Part shown: piece after piece, positions 16,343 to 25,056 of the stretch | How positions within the stretch are numbered: the stretch's first letter is position 1 | Layout: each line of letters begins with the position of its first letter | Source of the DNA: Microbacterium sp. 67-17 | GTDB taxonomy: Bacteria > Actinomycetota > Actinomycetes > Actinomycetales > Microbacteriaceae | DNA length: 64,000 bases | Assembly (NCBI RefSeq): GCF_001898325.1 | Contig: NZ_MKTR01000006.1 | Span: 13,610 to 77,609 of the forward strand | Direction: 5' to 3' | Translations under genes and position numbers: made by a program | Notes under the pieces: generated by a model | What the model saw: only the letters and a program-made list of their open reading frames with translations | Told to the model about the DNA's origin: nothing | The model's database searches: none

Positions 16343-16968
16343 TCCGTGTCTTCGTGCTCGATGACCACGAAATCGTCCGTCGAGGGGTCGTTGACCTCAT
16401 CGACGCCGAGCGCGACATGGAAGTGATCGGCGAGGCATCCACCGCCCGCCAGGCTCTCGGGCGCATCGCGGCCACCATGCCCGATGTCGCAGTCCTCGAC
16501 ATGCGGCTTCCCGATGGCAGCGGTATCGACGTGTGCCGCGAGATCCGCTCCCAGCATCCGAGCGTCACGTGCCTCATCCTTACCGCCTACGACGATGACG
16601 AAGCCGCCTACTCGGCGGTGCTGGCCGGCGCTGCCGGCTACGTCCTGAAAGACATCAAGGCCAACGGTCTTCTTGACGGCATCCGTGCTGTCGCCGCGGG
16701 CAAGAACCTGCTCTCATCGGCTGCCGCCACGCGCGTGCGTGAACAGGCACGCGAGACCCGGTCGAGCACACCCGGCGTCGACCTGACCGACCGCGAACGT
16801 CAGGTGCTCGAGCTGATCGCCGAGGGTCTCACCAACCGTCAGATCGGGGAGCGCCTCGACCTCATGGAAAAGACGGTCAAAAACTACGTGACCGGTCTAC
16901 TGCGCAAGCTCGGCATGGAGCGGCGTACTCAGGCCGCCGTCTACGCCACCTCGCTGCGGACCCAGTAA
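16339..16968 (+). CDS. DevR/DosR-like NarL-family response regulator
   Basis: The 209-residue protein has a receiver domain (residues 1-120) with acidic pocket DDH at 8-10, phosphoacceptor D54 in VAVLDMRLPDGSG, T82 region (CLILTAYDDD) and the switch lysine in GYVLKDIKA. A LuxR-type helix-turn-helix follows (about 148-205: LTDRERQVLELIAEGLTNRQIG and MEKTVKNYVTGLLRKLG). This arrangement, and the KTVKNYVTGLLRKLGM helix, are those of DevR/DosR. It is translated with the kinase through an ATGA overlap. Likely targets are the DosR-like boxes near adhE, usp and at 17223. Confidence 0.92.
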   Translation: MIRVFVLDDHEIVRRGVVDLIDAERDMEVIGEASTARQALGRIAATMPDVAVLDMRLPDGSGIDVCREIRSQHPSVTCLILTAYDDDEAAYSAVLAGAAGYVLKDIKANGLLDGIRAVAAGKNLLSSAAATRVREQARETRSSTPGVDLTDRERQVLELIAEGLTNRQIGERLDLMEKTVKNYVTGLLRKLGMERRTQAAVYATSLRTQ

Positions 16969-16995
16969 CCGCAGTTCGTGCGCTGAAACAATGAG

Positions 16996-17036
16996 GCCGT
17001 CGCGGCGCCCGGTGACGAGTCGGGCGCCGCGACGGC
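16996..17036 (+). terminator. Hairpin terminator after the two-component operon
   Basis: GCCGTCGCGGCGCCCG and CGGGCGCCGCGACGGC form a perfect 16-bp stem with a 9-nt loop, 27 nt after the regulator stop. It has no T-run. Confidence 0.85.
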
Positions 17037-17301
17037 ATACGTGAGGGAGGCTCGCAGATCGACGGCGGGCCCGCTGCACCAGGTTTGGGTTATCCGCCGG
17101 ATACCTTTCCTCACGTGCGTCGCCGAACATCGTCCAGCGACGAAACCTGTCATCCTCGGCGGGGCTTCGGACGACTTTTGTGGTCTGACATCAGAGTGCC
17201 GTACCGAACACCTCCGTCCATAGGGTCTTTGGTCCCGCTCCCACGAGGGACCCATCACAATCCCGCGACGGGATGCCGAGCCCTCTCAGGCCCGACAGAC
17301 C
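17037..17301. other. Gene-less interval with paired operator-like sites
   Basis: I see no convincing gene here. It holds TGTGGTCTGACATCA (17179-17193), which shares its first 11 bases with the GntR-type palindrome at adhE, and a DosR-like box at 17223-17236. A second GGTCCC/GGGACC inverted repeat covers 17231-17252. The pairing copies the adhE promoter in the opposite order. It could drive a small RNA running antisense to the 3' end of the dehydrogenase gene, or be a promoter whose gene was lost. Confidence 0.5.
17223..17236. promoter_or_regulatory. Orphan DosR/DevR-box-like site
   Basis: GGGTCTTTGGTCCC matches the DosR core at 12 of 14 positions. No start codon with a credible frame follows on either strand within 200 bp. 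Confidence 0.5.
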
Positions 17302-18915
17302 TCAGGCGCGAGCAGCGATGGCTGCCGCGTCAGTGCCGGGCGGCAGGATGCCGTACAGGTGCCCATCGCCGCCGAGTCGGGAACCGATGAACGCGTCGGT
17401 GACCGGCGCGGGCGCTGTGCGCACGAGCAACGATCCCTGGAGCGCCAGGGCGAGTGCCGTCACCAGTTCCCGAGCGCGCGCCTCGCGAGCGTCGTCGCGG
17501 ACGAGGTCACTGATGAGCTCGCGCGTCTTTCGTACGTGCGCGTCCAGGCGCCTGTCCGCACCGCCTGACCGCGCGAGCTCGGCGTCGAGGGCCTCGAAGC
17601 TCTGCGGATCGCGCGAGAGCGCGCGCAGCACATCGAGCGCGATGACGTTGCCCGAGCCTTCCCAGATCGCCATGACGGGCTGTTCGCGGTACCGCATCCC
17701 GAGCGGGAATGCCTCGGTGTACCCGTTGCCGCCGAGGCATTCCATGGCCTCGTACGCGTGACCGGGGCCACGCTTGCAGATCCAGTACTTCGCCACGGCG
17801 GTGGCCAGGCGACGGAACGCTACCTCCTCGGCGCCGGCGTCGTCGTCGTACGCGCGGGCCAGCCGCAGCGAGGTCGCGGTTGCAGCCTCGGTTTCGAGCT
17901 GCAGATCCGCGATCACCTGCGTCATCAGGGGCTGATCGATCAGGCGCGCTCCGAAGGCGGCACGATGCCGCACATGCCAGGCAGCTTCGGCGGTCGCCTG
18001 CCGCATGCCTGCGGTCGACCCCAGCACGCTGTCGAGCCGCGTGCGCGTCACCATCTCGATGATCGTGCGCACCCCGCGACCTTCGTCGCCGACCAGGTGC
18101 GCCCATGCGCCCTCGTACTCGACTTCGCTCGAGGCGTTCGCGTGGTTTCCCACCTTCTCTTTCAAACGACGGATGCGGATCTCATTGCGCGACCCGTCGG
18201 GCAGCAGCCGGGGCAGAAGGAAGCACGACAGGCCGCCCGGAGCTTGCGCGAGCACGAGGAAGGCATCCGACATCGGAGCTGAGCAGAACCACTTGTGTCC
18301 GGTGAGGTCGTACTCGTCGCCGCCGATCGGCCTCGCGACCGTCGTGCCCGCGCGCACGTCCGAACCGCCCTGCTTCTCGGTCATCGCCATCCCGAACAGC
18401 GCGCTGCGCTTGCCCGGCACGAGGTCGGGTTCATAGTCGGTGCTCAGCAGCCGCGGCATCCACTCGCGCGCGAGTTCGTCGTGCTGTGCGATCACCGGCA
18501 CCGCCGCATGGGTCATCGAGATGGGGCATGCGTGGCCCGGCTCCACCTGCGCGTAGAGAATGAAGGCGGCGGCCCGCGCGACGGATGCCCCGGGTCCCGG
18601 CCGTCGGAACGCGCCAGTGTGGGCGCCGTCGGCCACCGCTGCGCCGATGATGCGGTGATAGGCCGGGTCGTACTCGACCTCGTCGAGCTGGCGGCCGTAG
18701 CGATCGTGGGTGTGTAGCACCGGCTCGAAACGGTTGGCGCGCACCGCGTCGCGCTGGAAGGCGGCGGAACCGACCCGGCGTCCGATCGCGTGTAGACGGT
18801 CCGCGGCACCCGCACCGCCGTAGGCCTCGACGCCGTCACGCAGGGCGATGTTCGCTTCGTAATCGTCGAGCCCGGTGCGCTCGGGCGCCTGGTTCGTGAC
18901 CTCGTGCGTTTTCAT
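17302..18915 (-). CDS. AidB-like acyl-CoA dehydrogenase
   Basis: The 537-residue protein is longer than ordinary acyl-CoA dehydrogenases and matches the AidB/isovaleryl-CoA dehydrogenase-like group. It has an extended N-terminal domain (EYDPAYHRIIGAAVADG, typical of AidB), the FAD-contact segment GMAMTEKQGGSDVRAG, GHKWFCSAPMSDAFLVLA, then RLKEKVGNHANASSEVEYEGA and the C-terminal YEAMECLGGNGYTEAFP with WEGSGNVIALDVLRAL. AidB proteins are flavoproteins linked to protection from alkylation damage; the true substrate is unknown. ATG 18915 has GAGGGAG 5 nt upstream. It is transcribed alone, convergent with the DevR-like operon. Confidence 0.9.
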   Translation of the reverse strand: MKTHEVTNQAPERTGLDDYEANIALRDGVEAYGGAGAADRLHAIGRRVGSAAFQRDAVRANRFEPVLHTHDRYGRQLDEVEYDPAYHRIIGAAVADGAHTGAFRRPGPGASVARAAAFILYAQVEPGHACPISMTHAAVPVIAQHDELAREWMPRLLSTDYEPDLVPGKRSALFGMAMTEKQGGSDVRAGTTVARPIGGDEYDLTGHKWFCSAPMSDAFLVLAQAPGGLSCFLLPRLLPDGSRNEIRIRRLKEKVGNHANASSEVEYEGAWAHLVGDEGRGVRTIIEMVTRTRLDSVLGSTAGMRQATAEAAWHVRHRAAFGARLIDQPLMTQVIADLQLETEAATATSLRLARAYDDDAGAEEVAFRRLATAVAKYWICKRGPGHAYEAMECLGGNGYTEAFPLGMRYREQPVMAIWEGSGNVIALDVLRALSRDPQSFEALDAELARSGGADRRLDAHVRKTRELISDLVRDDAREARARELVTALALALQGSLLVRTAPAPVTDAFIGSRLGGDGHLYGILPPGTDAAAIAARA

Positions 18916-18963
18916 CCGACTCCCTCGTCCGTAGCTCCACGGTAAGCCCGCGGGCGCGCGAGT

Positions 18964-18999
18964 GGTTCCCGGATGCGGCGCTCCCGGCATCCGGGAACC
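18964..18999. other. Strong hairpin between divergent genes
   Basis: GGTTCCCGGATGC and GCATCCGGGAACC form a perfect 13-bp stem with a 10-nt loop. It lies in the 103-bp divergent promoter region of the AidB-like and glycosyltransferase genes, where a terminator is not expected. It may be an operator, an attenuator in the glycosyltransferase leader, or a mobile palindrome. Confidence 0.7.
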
Positions 19000-19018
19000 C
19001 CGCCGATAGGGTGAGGGG

Positions 19019-19798
19019 GTGACATCGGCTCTGCGCATCTCGGTCGTGATCCCGTGTCGCAATGATGCCGCCTTCCTGCGCGAATGCCTGCTTGCGCTGC
19101 AGAACCAGGAGCGCCCGGCTGACCGCATCATCGTGGTCGACAACGGCAGCACCGACGAGTCAGCCGCCGTCGCCCGGGATGCCGGGGTCGAGCTGATCGA
19201 CGAGCCGCTCGTGGGAATCTGGCCCGCCGCAGCTCGCGGGTACGACGCGGCGCTTCATGGGAGCGATATCATCGCGCGCCTGGATGCCGATTCGCGGCCG
19301 CATCCGGATTGGCTGGCCCGCATCGAATCGGCGTTCACGAGCGACGAAGCGCTGGGCGTCCTCACCGGCGGCGCCGAGTTCTACGGCGCAGGCAGGATCA
19401 TCAGCTATCTCGGCGAGCACTGGTACATCGGCGGCGGCAGGGTCTGGGTGAACCTGTGGCTCGGGATCCCGCTGGTGTTCGGCTCGAACTTCGCGATGCG
19501 CGCCGCGATCTGGAAACGGGCCCGCACGGTGGTCCACCGCGAGAACTCGCGTATCCACGACGACCTTGATCTCACGATCCACCTGCGCGAGAGCGACGGG
19601 GTGCGCTGGGACCGATCGCTGACGATGCCCGTCTCTGCCCGGCCCTTGACCTCGGTACGTGGCCTCGCACGCCGTGTCGGGCGCGTCGTCCCGACATTCG
19701 CCGCCAGCTGGCCGGCGGGCGCTCCCTGGCGCCGCCGCGAAGCCGGCTATCCACAGGAAGACGAGGACGGCGAAAACCGAGGGGTCGCGGTCACCTAG
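19019..19798 (+). CDS. Family 2 glycosyltransferase
   Basis: The 259-residue protein is a GT-A fold glycosyltransferase: ISVVIPCRNDAAFLRECLLA at the start, IIVVDNGSTDESAAVARDAG for nucleotide-sugar binding, and the metal-binding DxD motif in IIARLDADSRPHPDW. The acceptor-side motif IHDDLDLTIHLRE supplies the catalytic base region. GTG 19019 is used as the start. The acceptor is unknown; cell wall or glycolipid decoration is likely. The following prepilin peptidase gene starts 12 nt after its stop, so they could share a transcript, though their roles do not obviously connect. Confidence 0.88.
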   Translation: MTSALRISVVIPCRNDAAFLRECLLALQNQERPADRIIVVDNGSTDESAAVARDAGVELIDEPLVGIWPAAARGYDAALHGSDIIARLDADSRPHPDWLARIESAFTSDEALGVLTGGAEFYGAGRIISYLGEHWYIGGGRVWVNLWLGIPLVFGSNFAMRAAIWKRARTVVHRENSRIHDDLDLTIHLRESDGVRWDRSLTMPVSARPLTSVRGLARRVGRVVPTFAASWPAGAPWRRREAGYPQEDEDGENRGVAVT

Positions 19799-19809
19799 GC
19801 TCAGGCCCC

Positions 19810-20295
19810 ATGTCGCCGATCTCGACCACGCTCACGGTCGCAGCCTTCGCGGCGTTCGCGGTGATCGGAGCGGCCCTCGCGATCATCGACATCCGCAGCC
19901 ACCGTCTCCCGAATCGTCTCGTCGCGCTCGCCGGCGCCTCGGGTCTGGTGCTGCTGGCCGGTGCTGCGGTGACCGGCGGCGGCATCGACGCGCTCCTGCG
20001 GTCGCTGCTTGCGGCGCTGGCTCTCTTCGCCGCGTACCTCGCGCTCCGAATGTTCTCGGCCGGGGGCGTCGGCGGCGGTGATATCAAGCTCGCGGCCGTG
20101 ATCGGGCTGTACCTGGGATGGCTGGGGTGGGGGAGTGTGCTGGTAGGGACACTGGCCGGGTTCGTGCTCGGTGGTCTGTGCGCGGCCGCGATGCTCCTCA
20201 TTCGGCGTGCGAAGCGCCGCACCGCCATCCCGTTCGGACCGTGGATGATCGCTGGCGCCTGGGTGGCCATCACGCTGACCGTGTCAAGCCCCTGA
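19810..20295 (+). CDS. A24-family prepilin peptidase
   Basis: The 161-residue membrane protein has about five membrane helices and the two catalytic aspartates of type IV prepilin peptidases: one in IDIRSHRLPN (about residue 26) and one in the GGGDIKL motif (about 92). It lacks the N-methylation domain, as in the short TadV/CpaA-like form that processes Flp/Tad pilins. No pilin or Tad ATPase gene is in this window, so substrates must be encoded elsewhere. The ATG at 19810 is well placed. Confidence 0.88.
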   Translation: MSPISTTLTVAAFAAFAVIGAALAIIDIRSHRLPNRLVALAGASGLVLLAGAAVTGGGIDALLRSLLAALALFAAYLALRMFSAGGVGGGDIKLAAVIGLYLGWLGWGSVLVGTLAGFVLGGLCAAAMLLIRRAKRRTAIPFGPWMIAGAWVAITLTVSSP

Positions 20296-20338
20296 CCCGT
20301 CACGGCTCGACGGCGAGCTTCGCGGCTAGCCTGGATTC

Positions 20339-21574
20339 ATGCCGGCCGCCCTGAAAACGTTCGTCGCCGCGGTTACGAGATGGGCGCTGTCGTTGCGCAT
20401 CGTCCGCACCATGTTGCTCTACGGAGAGCGGCGGGGACCCGTCCTGGCTGACAGCGTCACCTACCGGGCGCTGTTCTCGATCTTCGCGGCCGCGCTCATC
20501 GGTTTCTGGTTCGCGGGCAGGTGGCTTGCCGACAATCCGGAGGCGTGGGATGCGCTTGTCGAGGCTGTCGACACCGTGATCCCTGGCCTCATCGGCGAAG
20601 GCGGGGTGATCAGCCTTGACACGCTCGAGTCCGGACTCACGATCGCCGGCGTCGTTGGATTTGTCGGACTCGTGCTCGCATCCCTGGGCGCTATCGGGAC
20701 GTTGCGTGCGGCGCTGCACGTCCTCGGTGGGACGGTCTTCGACGACGGCTTCTTCCTGTGGGTTCAGCTCAGGAACCTCGCGATGGCCCTCGGGGTCGGA
20801 CTTGCTCTGGTCGTGACCGCGGCAGTGACCTACTTCGGTACCGCCGGGGTGTCGATCGTCGCCGGGTGGCTGGGATTTTCCCCGGGAGCCGTGCTGGTGG
20901 GCGTGCTGACGCGCGCCGTCGTCATCGTCGCTGTCTTCATCCTGGATGCGGCATTGATCGCCGCGATCTTCCTCGTGCTCGGCGGCATCCGTCCGCCGGC
21001 GCGCGCGCTCTGGGCGGGCTCGCTCCTCGGCGCTCTGGGGCTCACCGTGCTGCAACAGCTTTCGGGCCTGTTCGTGCAGGGGGCCTCGAGCAATCCACTG
21101 CTCAGCGCGTCGGTGTCCCTGATCGCGCTGCTGCTGTGGCTGAACTTCTCGGCACAGGTCATCCTCATCGCCTGTACGTACATTGTCGTGGCGGCCGAGG
21201 AGTCGCAGGGAGTGGTGCCGACGGCGCCTCCGGTTACCTTCGCGCAACGCCGCCTCCGCCGCGCGCAAGCCGGATCTCGGGCTGCGACCGCCGAGCTTCT
21301 GGAGGCACGCGCCGCCGCCATCGCCGAGGCAGAGGACCTCGGGGATTATGCTCGGGGCATGGCCATTGCACGACTTCACGGAGGCCCGCTCGACGGGCAG
21401 GTCCTGCCCCTGGAATCCCCGGATGCAGACACGATGATTGTTCCTTACGGCGAGGGTCAGGTCGTGTACGAGCGACGCGGTGCTCTTGAGCACACGGGCG
21501 ATCACGACGGACCGACGGAGGGTGAGTTCTTCTTCGTCGAGTCCACCGAAGACATCGCGCCCTCCGACGACTGA
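20339..21574 (+). CDS. YihY/BrkB-family membrane protein
   Basis: The 411-residue protein has six membrane segments and the pattern of the YihY/BrkB family: LADSVTYRALFSIFAAALIGFW (first helix), long loops, GLTVLQQLSGLFVQGA and LLSASVSLIALLLWLNFSAQ. This family was once called ribonuclease BN, but that is now regarded as wrong; its role is unknown. The C-terminal 110 residues are cytoplasmic, rich in Ala/Arg and then acidic (GEFFFVESTEDIAPSDD), an extension not needed for the membrane fold. It starts at ATG 20339. Confidence 0.88.
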   Translation: MPAALKTFVAAVTRWALSLRIVRTMLLYGERRGPVLADSVTYRALFSIFAAALIGFWFAGRWLADNPEAWDALVEAVDTVIPGLIGEGGVISLDTLESGLTIAGVVGFVGLVLASLGAIGTLRAALHVLGGTVFDDGFFLWVQLRNLAMALGVGLALVVTAAVTYFGTAGVSIVAGWLGFSPGAVLVGVLTRAVVIVAVFILDAALIAAIFLVLGGIRPPARALWAGSLLGALGLTVLQQLSGLFVQGASSNPLLSASVSLIALLLWLNFSAQVILIACTYIVVAAEESQGVVPTAPPVTFAQRRLRRAQAGSRAATAELLEARAAAIAEAEDLGDYARGMAIARLHGGPLDGQVLPLESPDADTMIVPYGEGQVVYERRGALEHTGDHDGPTEGEFFFVESTEDIAPSDD

Positions 21575-21590
21575 ACCAGCACTCGCATCG

Positions 21591-22223
21591 ATGGAGCCAT
21601 CGCAGTCCCTCGAGGTTGAGATCACGTTCGATGTGGACGCCGACATCGACGTCCCCGACTGGACTCAGGTTCCGCTGGTCGTCAGTGTCGCCGAGCCGGA
21701 AGTCCGAGAACTTGATGCCGTCTACTACGACACCGCGGACTATATCCTCGGCAGAGCTGGCTACGCGCTCCGGCGCCGAGAAGGTGGGCCGGATGCGGGC
21801 TGGCACCTGAAAGGGCCTCGCCAGGGCCCCGGCCGGATGGAGACGGGCTGGCCGCTCGACATCGGTGGTGACGCGGCATCCGTGCCCGGCGTGCCCCCGC
21901 AGGTCGCCGCGCACATCGCCGATCTGACCACGCATGCACTGGTCGTGATCGCCCGCATTCGCAACACGCGCACCGCGTATGCGTTGCTGGATGCCGACGG
22001 TGGCATCCTCGCCGAGATGGTCGACGACCGGGTGCGCACGCGGGATGAGCAGCGGGGGATCGAACAGGCGTGGCGCGAGTGGGAGATCGAACTCGGACCA
22101 GCAGCTCCCGGCGATGCCGACGCACGCACCTCGTTCTTCGACGCGGTCACTGTCGCTGCATACGCCGCGGGCGCGCGCGAGGCCTCGAGTGACTCGAAGC
22201 TCGCACGCGCCCTGGGCGTGTGA
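21591..22223 (+). CDS. CYTH-domain protein (triphosphate tunnel fold)
   Basis: The 210-residue protein has a CYTH domain: the opening strand SLEVEITFDVD (the ExE metal motif is present; the following Lys of ExExK is replaced), YYDTADYILGRAGYALRRREGG, HLKGPRQGPGRMETGW and the closing REWEIELGPA. CYTH proteins act as inorganic triphosphatases or adenylate cyclases on triphosphate substrates. ATG 21591 lies 17 nt after the BrkB stop, so they may be one operon. Its activity is not clear because of the changed Lys. Confidence 0.8.
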   Translation: MEPSQSLEVEITFDVDADIDVPDWTQVPLVVSVAEPEVRELDAVYYDTADYILGRAGYALRRREGGPDAGWHLKGPRQGPGRMETGWPLDIGGDAASVPGVPPQVAAHIADLTTHALVVIARIRNTRTAYALLDADGGILAEMVDDRVRTRDEQRGIEQAWREWEIELGPAAPGDADARTSFFDAVTVAAYAAGAREASSDSKLARALGV

Positions 22224-22226
22224 GGC

Positions 22227-22242
22227 CTGACCCGCGGGTCAG
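22227..22242. terminator. Short palindrome between convergent genes
   Basis: CTGACCC-GC-GGGTCAG is a 7-bp stem that overlaps the lpdA stop. It may end both transcripts, but it is weak. Confidence 0.4.
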
Positions 22243-23639
22243 ATGTTGATCATGTGGCCGGCCAGGCCGTGGAAGGCCTCCTGCACGGCCTCCGACAGCG
22301 TCGGGTGCGTGTGGACGTTCCGCGCCGCCTCGAGAGCGGTGAGATCCCACTTCTGAGCCAAGGTGAGCTCGGGCAGAAGCTCCGAGACATCCGGGCCGAT
22401 CATGTGGGCGCCGAGCAGTTCGAGGTGCTCGCCGTCGGCGATGACCTTCACGAAGCCGACAGCTTCGCCCAGGCCGTTCGCCTTGCCGTTGGCGCTGAAG
22501 GGGAACTTCGCGACCTTCACGTCGTAGCCGGCATCCCGCGCCTGCGCTTCGGTGAGGCCGAAGCTCGCGACCTGCGGCGAGCAGAAGGTGGCGCGCGGCA
22601 TCATCCGGTAGTCACCGAGCGGCATGGTCTCGGCCTTGCCGATCGTCTCGGCGGCGACAACGCCCTGGGCCTCAGCGACGTGGGCCAGCTGCAGCTTGGC
22701 CGTGACGTCCCCGATCGCGTAGATGTGCGGCACGCTGGTGCGCATGTAGTCGTCGATGTCGATCGCGCCGCGCTCGGTGAGCTTCACACCGGTCTTCTCG
22801 AGCCCGAAGCCCTCGACCCGCGGTGCGAATCCGATCGACATGAGTACCTTGTCGGCGTCGATAGACCCCTGAGCGCCGTCGTTGTTGCCGGTGTAGGCAA
22901 CCGTGACCCGGTCACCGTGGTCGGTGACGCTCTCGACCTTGGTCGAGGTCAGGATCTCGATGCCGTACTTCTTGTACTGACGTGCGATCTCCTTCGAGAC
23001 CTCGACATCCTCGTTGGGAAGTGCGCGGTCGAGGAACTCGATGATCGTGACCTTGACGCCGTAGTTCGACAGCACGTACGCGAACTCCATGCCGATGGCG
23101 CCGGCCCCGACGATCACGATTGAGGTCGGTAGCTCACGCGTCAGGATCTGCTCTTCGTACGTCACGACGTTCTCGCTCAGGCTCACGCCCGGGAGCAGGC
23201 GTACCGTGGAACCGGTAGCGATGATCGCGTTGTCGAAGGTGACGGTCTCGGTGCCGCCCTCGGAGGTCTTGACCTCGATCGTGTGGTCGTCAATGAACGA
23301 GCCACGGCCGTCGTACTCCGTGATCTTGTTCTTCTTCATCAGGTAGTGGATGCCCTTGACGTGGCCTGACGCCACCTCACGGCTGCGGTCCCAGGCGACA
23401 CCGAAGTCGAAGTGTACGTCGCCGGAAATGCCGAACAGATCGGCCTTCGCGTGGAACGTGTGGGCGAGATCGGCGTTGCGCAGCAGCGCCTTCGAGGGGA
23501 TGCATCCCACGTTCAGACACACCCCACCCCAGTACTTCTCTTCGATAACCGCTGTGGACAGGCCCAGCTGAGCGCTGCGAACGGCCGCGACATAGCCGCC
23601 GGGGCCGGCACCAAGGATGACGACGTCGTAGTGAGGCAT
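22239..23639 (-). CDS. lpdA: Dihydrolipoyl dehydrogenase (E3)
   Basis: The 466-residue flavoprotein reoxidises the lipoyl groups of pyruvate and 2-oxoglutarate dehydrogenase and the glycine cleavage system. It has the FAD-binding [19 protein letters not shown], the redox-active pair C41/C46 in [13 protein letters not shown], the NAD site [21 protein letters not shown], and the C-terminal catalytic dyad in [14 protein letters not shown]. Full family length. It is divergent from garA, whose product in mycobacteria and corynebacteria (GarA/OdhI) inhibits 2-oxoglutarate dehydrogenase, so the two sit in one metabolic context. Confidence 0.96.
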   Translation of the reverse strand: MPHYDVVILGAGPGGYVAAVRSAQLGLSTAVIEEKYWGGVCLNVGCIPSKALLRNADLAHTFHAKADLFGISGDVHFDFGVAWDRSREVASGHVKGIHYLMKKNKITEYDGRGSFIDDHTIEVKTSEGGTETVTFDNAIIATGSTVRLLPGVSLSENVVTYEEQILTRELPTSIVIVGAGAIGMEFAYVLSNYGVKVTIIEFLDRALPNEDVEVSKEIARQYKKYGIEILTSTKVESVTDHGDRVTVAYTGNNDGAQGSIDADKVLMSIGFAPRVEGFGLEKTGVKLTERGAIDIDDYMRTSVPHIYAIGDVTAKLQLAHVAEAQGVVAAETIGKAETMPLGDYRMMPRATFCSPQVASFGLTEAQARDAGYDVKVAKFPFSANGKANGLGEAVGFVKVIADGEHLELLGAHMIGPDVSELLPELTLAQKWDLTALEAARNVHTHPTLSEAVQEAFHGLAGHMINI

Positions 23640-23761
23640 GATCCCAGCCTATCCCTCGGAACCACCCCGATGGCGCCGCCGTCCGCGGGTGAGAGTGAGG
23701 GCGATCCACTCGACATCCGCCCACCAAATCCGACTATCCTGGGGAGCCTGAGGAGGCACCC

Positions 23762-24271
23762 GTGGAACACAATGCGCCCGCTGAACCCGACGAGATCCGT
23801 CGTGCCTCCGGCGACCCCGGAGCTGCGGTTCCGGGTGGTCGAGGGACGGATACGACGGCTTCGTTCGGACACGATTCCGACCTGTCTTTCGTGCCGTTCG
23901 GCAGTGAACTGACCGAGATCGAGCTCGAGGCTATCGACGCGCTGCCCTCGGGATCGGCGCTCATGATCGTCCGATCGGGCCCCACCGCCGGTGCCCGCTA
24001 CCTGCTGGATGCCGACGTGACGACCATCGGCCGCCACCCCGAGGCGGATATTTTCTTCGATGACGTAACGGTCTCGCGACGTCACGCCGAGATCACCCGC
24101 TCCGGTACGACCTTCGAGCTGGTCGATCAGCGCTCGCTTAACGGCACATACGTCAACGGCGAGCGCGTGGATCGTGCTGTCTTGACGAACGGCTCGGAAG
24201 CGCGCGTGGGCAAGTTCCGGTTGAACTTCTTCGTCTCGCCGGCCGACCTCGAGCCCCCGGCGGATCAGTGA
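23762..24271 (+). CDS. garA: FHA-domain regulator GarA/OdhI
   Basis: The 169-residue protein has the GarA layout: an N-terminal disordered tail with DTTASFGHDSDLSF, resembling the ETTSVF phosphosite of GarA, then a linker LPSGSALMIVRSGPTAGARY and an FHA domain (TTIGRHPEADIFFDDVTVSR, SLNGTYVNGERV). The FHA residues R, S, R and N that hold phosphothreonine are present. In M. tuberculosis and C. glutamicum unphosphorylated GarA/OdhI binds 2-oxoglutarate dehydrogenase; PknB-type kinases release it. Start GTG 23762 has GAGGAGG upstream. It overlaps ftsR by one base, matching the Rv1827-Rv1828 order as I remember it. Confidence 0.92.
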   Translation: MEHNAPAEPDEIRRASGDPGAAVPGGRGTDTTASFGHDSDLSFVPFGSELTEIELEAIDALPSGSALMIVRSGPTAGARYLLDADVTTIGRHPEADIFFDDVTVSRRHAEITRSGTTFELVDQRSLNGTYVNGERVDRAVLTNGSEARVGKFRLNFFVSPADLEPPADQ

Positions 24272-24963
24272 TGGCGGGCGTTCCCGCCCGTGATCGCGCC
24301 TCGTCCCCGGGGCTTTTGAGCATCGGTCAAGTTCTCGCGCGCCTTTCTCCCGAGTTTCCCGGGCTGAGTTCGAGCAAGCTGCGTTTCCTCGAGGTGCAGG
24401 GAATCGTCACTCCGACCCGCACCGAGTCGGGATACCGCAAGTTCGCTCCCGCGGATGTCGAGCGGCTGCGGCTTGCTCTCACGCTGCAGCGCGATCACTA
24501 TCTGCCGCTGCACGTCATCCGGGCGTACCTCGATGATGTGGATGCCGGTCGTGACCCCATCACCCCGATCCCCGCGCCGCCGACCTCCATCGTTGCTGCC
24601 CCGCGGCGTTACCGGCGCGACGAGTTGCTCTCTGCCGCCGGAGCAGCGCCGCAACTCCTCAATGACGCGATCAGCACCGGCATCATCACCGCCGCGGAGC
24701 ACTACGCCGAGCAGACAGTGGCTCTGCTTCGGTGCCTCGTGGCCCTCGATCGTCACGGCATCGAGCCGCGTCACATCCGTACTCTCCGCCAGAGCGCCGA
24801 GCGTGACGCAGCCCTCGTCGAATCTGCGGTTGCGCCCCTTGCACGCCGAACCGACGCGACCTCGCGAGGCAGAGCCGAGGAACTCGCGCCCGAACTCGCG
24901 CGTCGCCTGGAAGAAGTACGCTCGATTTTCCTGCGCTCAGCCCTCGAGCGATTCCTCTCGTAG
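24271..24963 (+). CDS. ftsR: MerR-family division regulator FtsR
   Basis: The 230-residue protein has a MerR-type winged helix: LLSIGQVLARLSPEFPGLSS, the LRFLEVQGIVTPTRTESGYRKF motif and the DVERLRLALTLQRDHYLPLHVIRAYLDD region. The remaining half is a helical effector or dimer domain. In M. tuberculosis this position is Rv1828, and the corynebacterial orthologue FtsR controls ftsZ expression. The start overlaps the garA stop by one base (TGATG), with GTG 24268 as an alternative. A dyad before ftsZ at 56594 is a candidate site. The MerR-family call is firm; the FtsR name rests on context. Confidence 0.85.
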   Translation: MAGVPARDRASSPGLLSIGQVLARLSPEFPGLSSSKLRFLEVQGIVTPTRTESGYRKFAPADVERLRLALTLQRDHYLPLHVIRAYLDDVDAGRDPITPIPAPPTSIVAAPRRYRRDELLSAAGAAPQLLNDAISTGIITAAEHYAEQTVALLRCLVALDRHGIEPRHIRTLRQSAERDAALVESAVAPLARRTDATSRGRAEELAPELARRLEEVRSIFLRSALERFLS

Positions 24964-25056
24964 TGCGACACGCCGAGACGCGACGGCCGGATGTCGTTGC
25001 CCGAGCCTCTCGGCTGATCTAGCGTTGACATGTCCGATCGAACTGGGGAGGTTGCC

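Noticed and set aside
17041..17223. 60-residue plus-strand frame between the two-component terminator and the DosR-like box
   Set aside because: Composition is not protein-like, and no Shine-Dalgarno sequence or family motif is seen.
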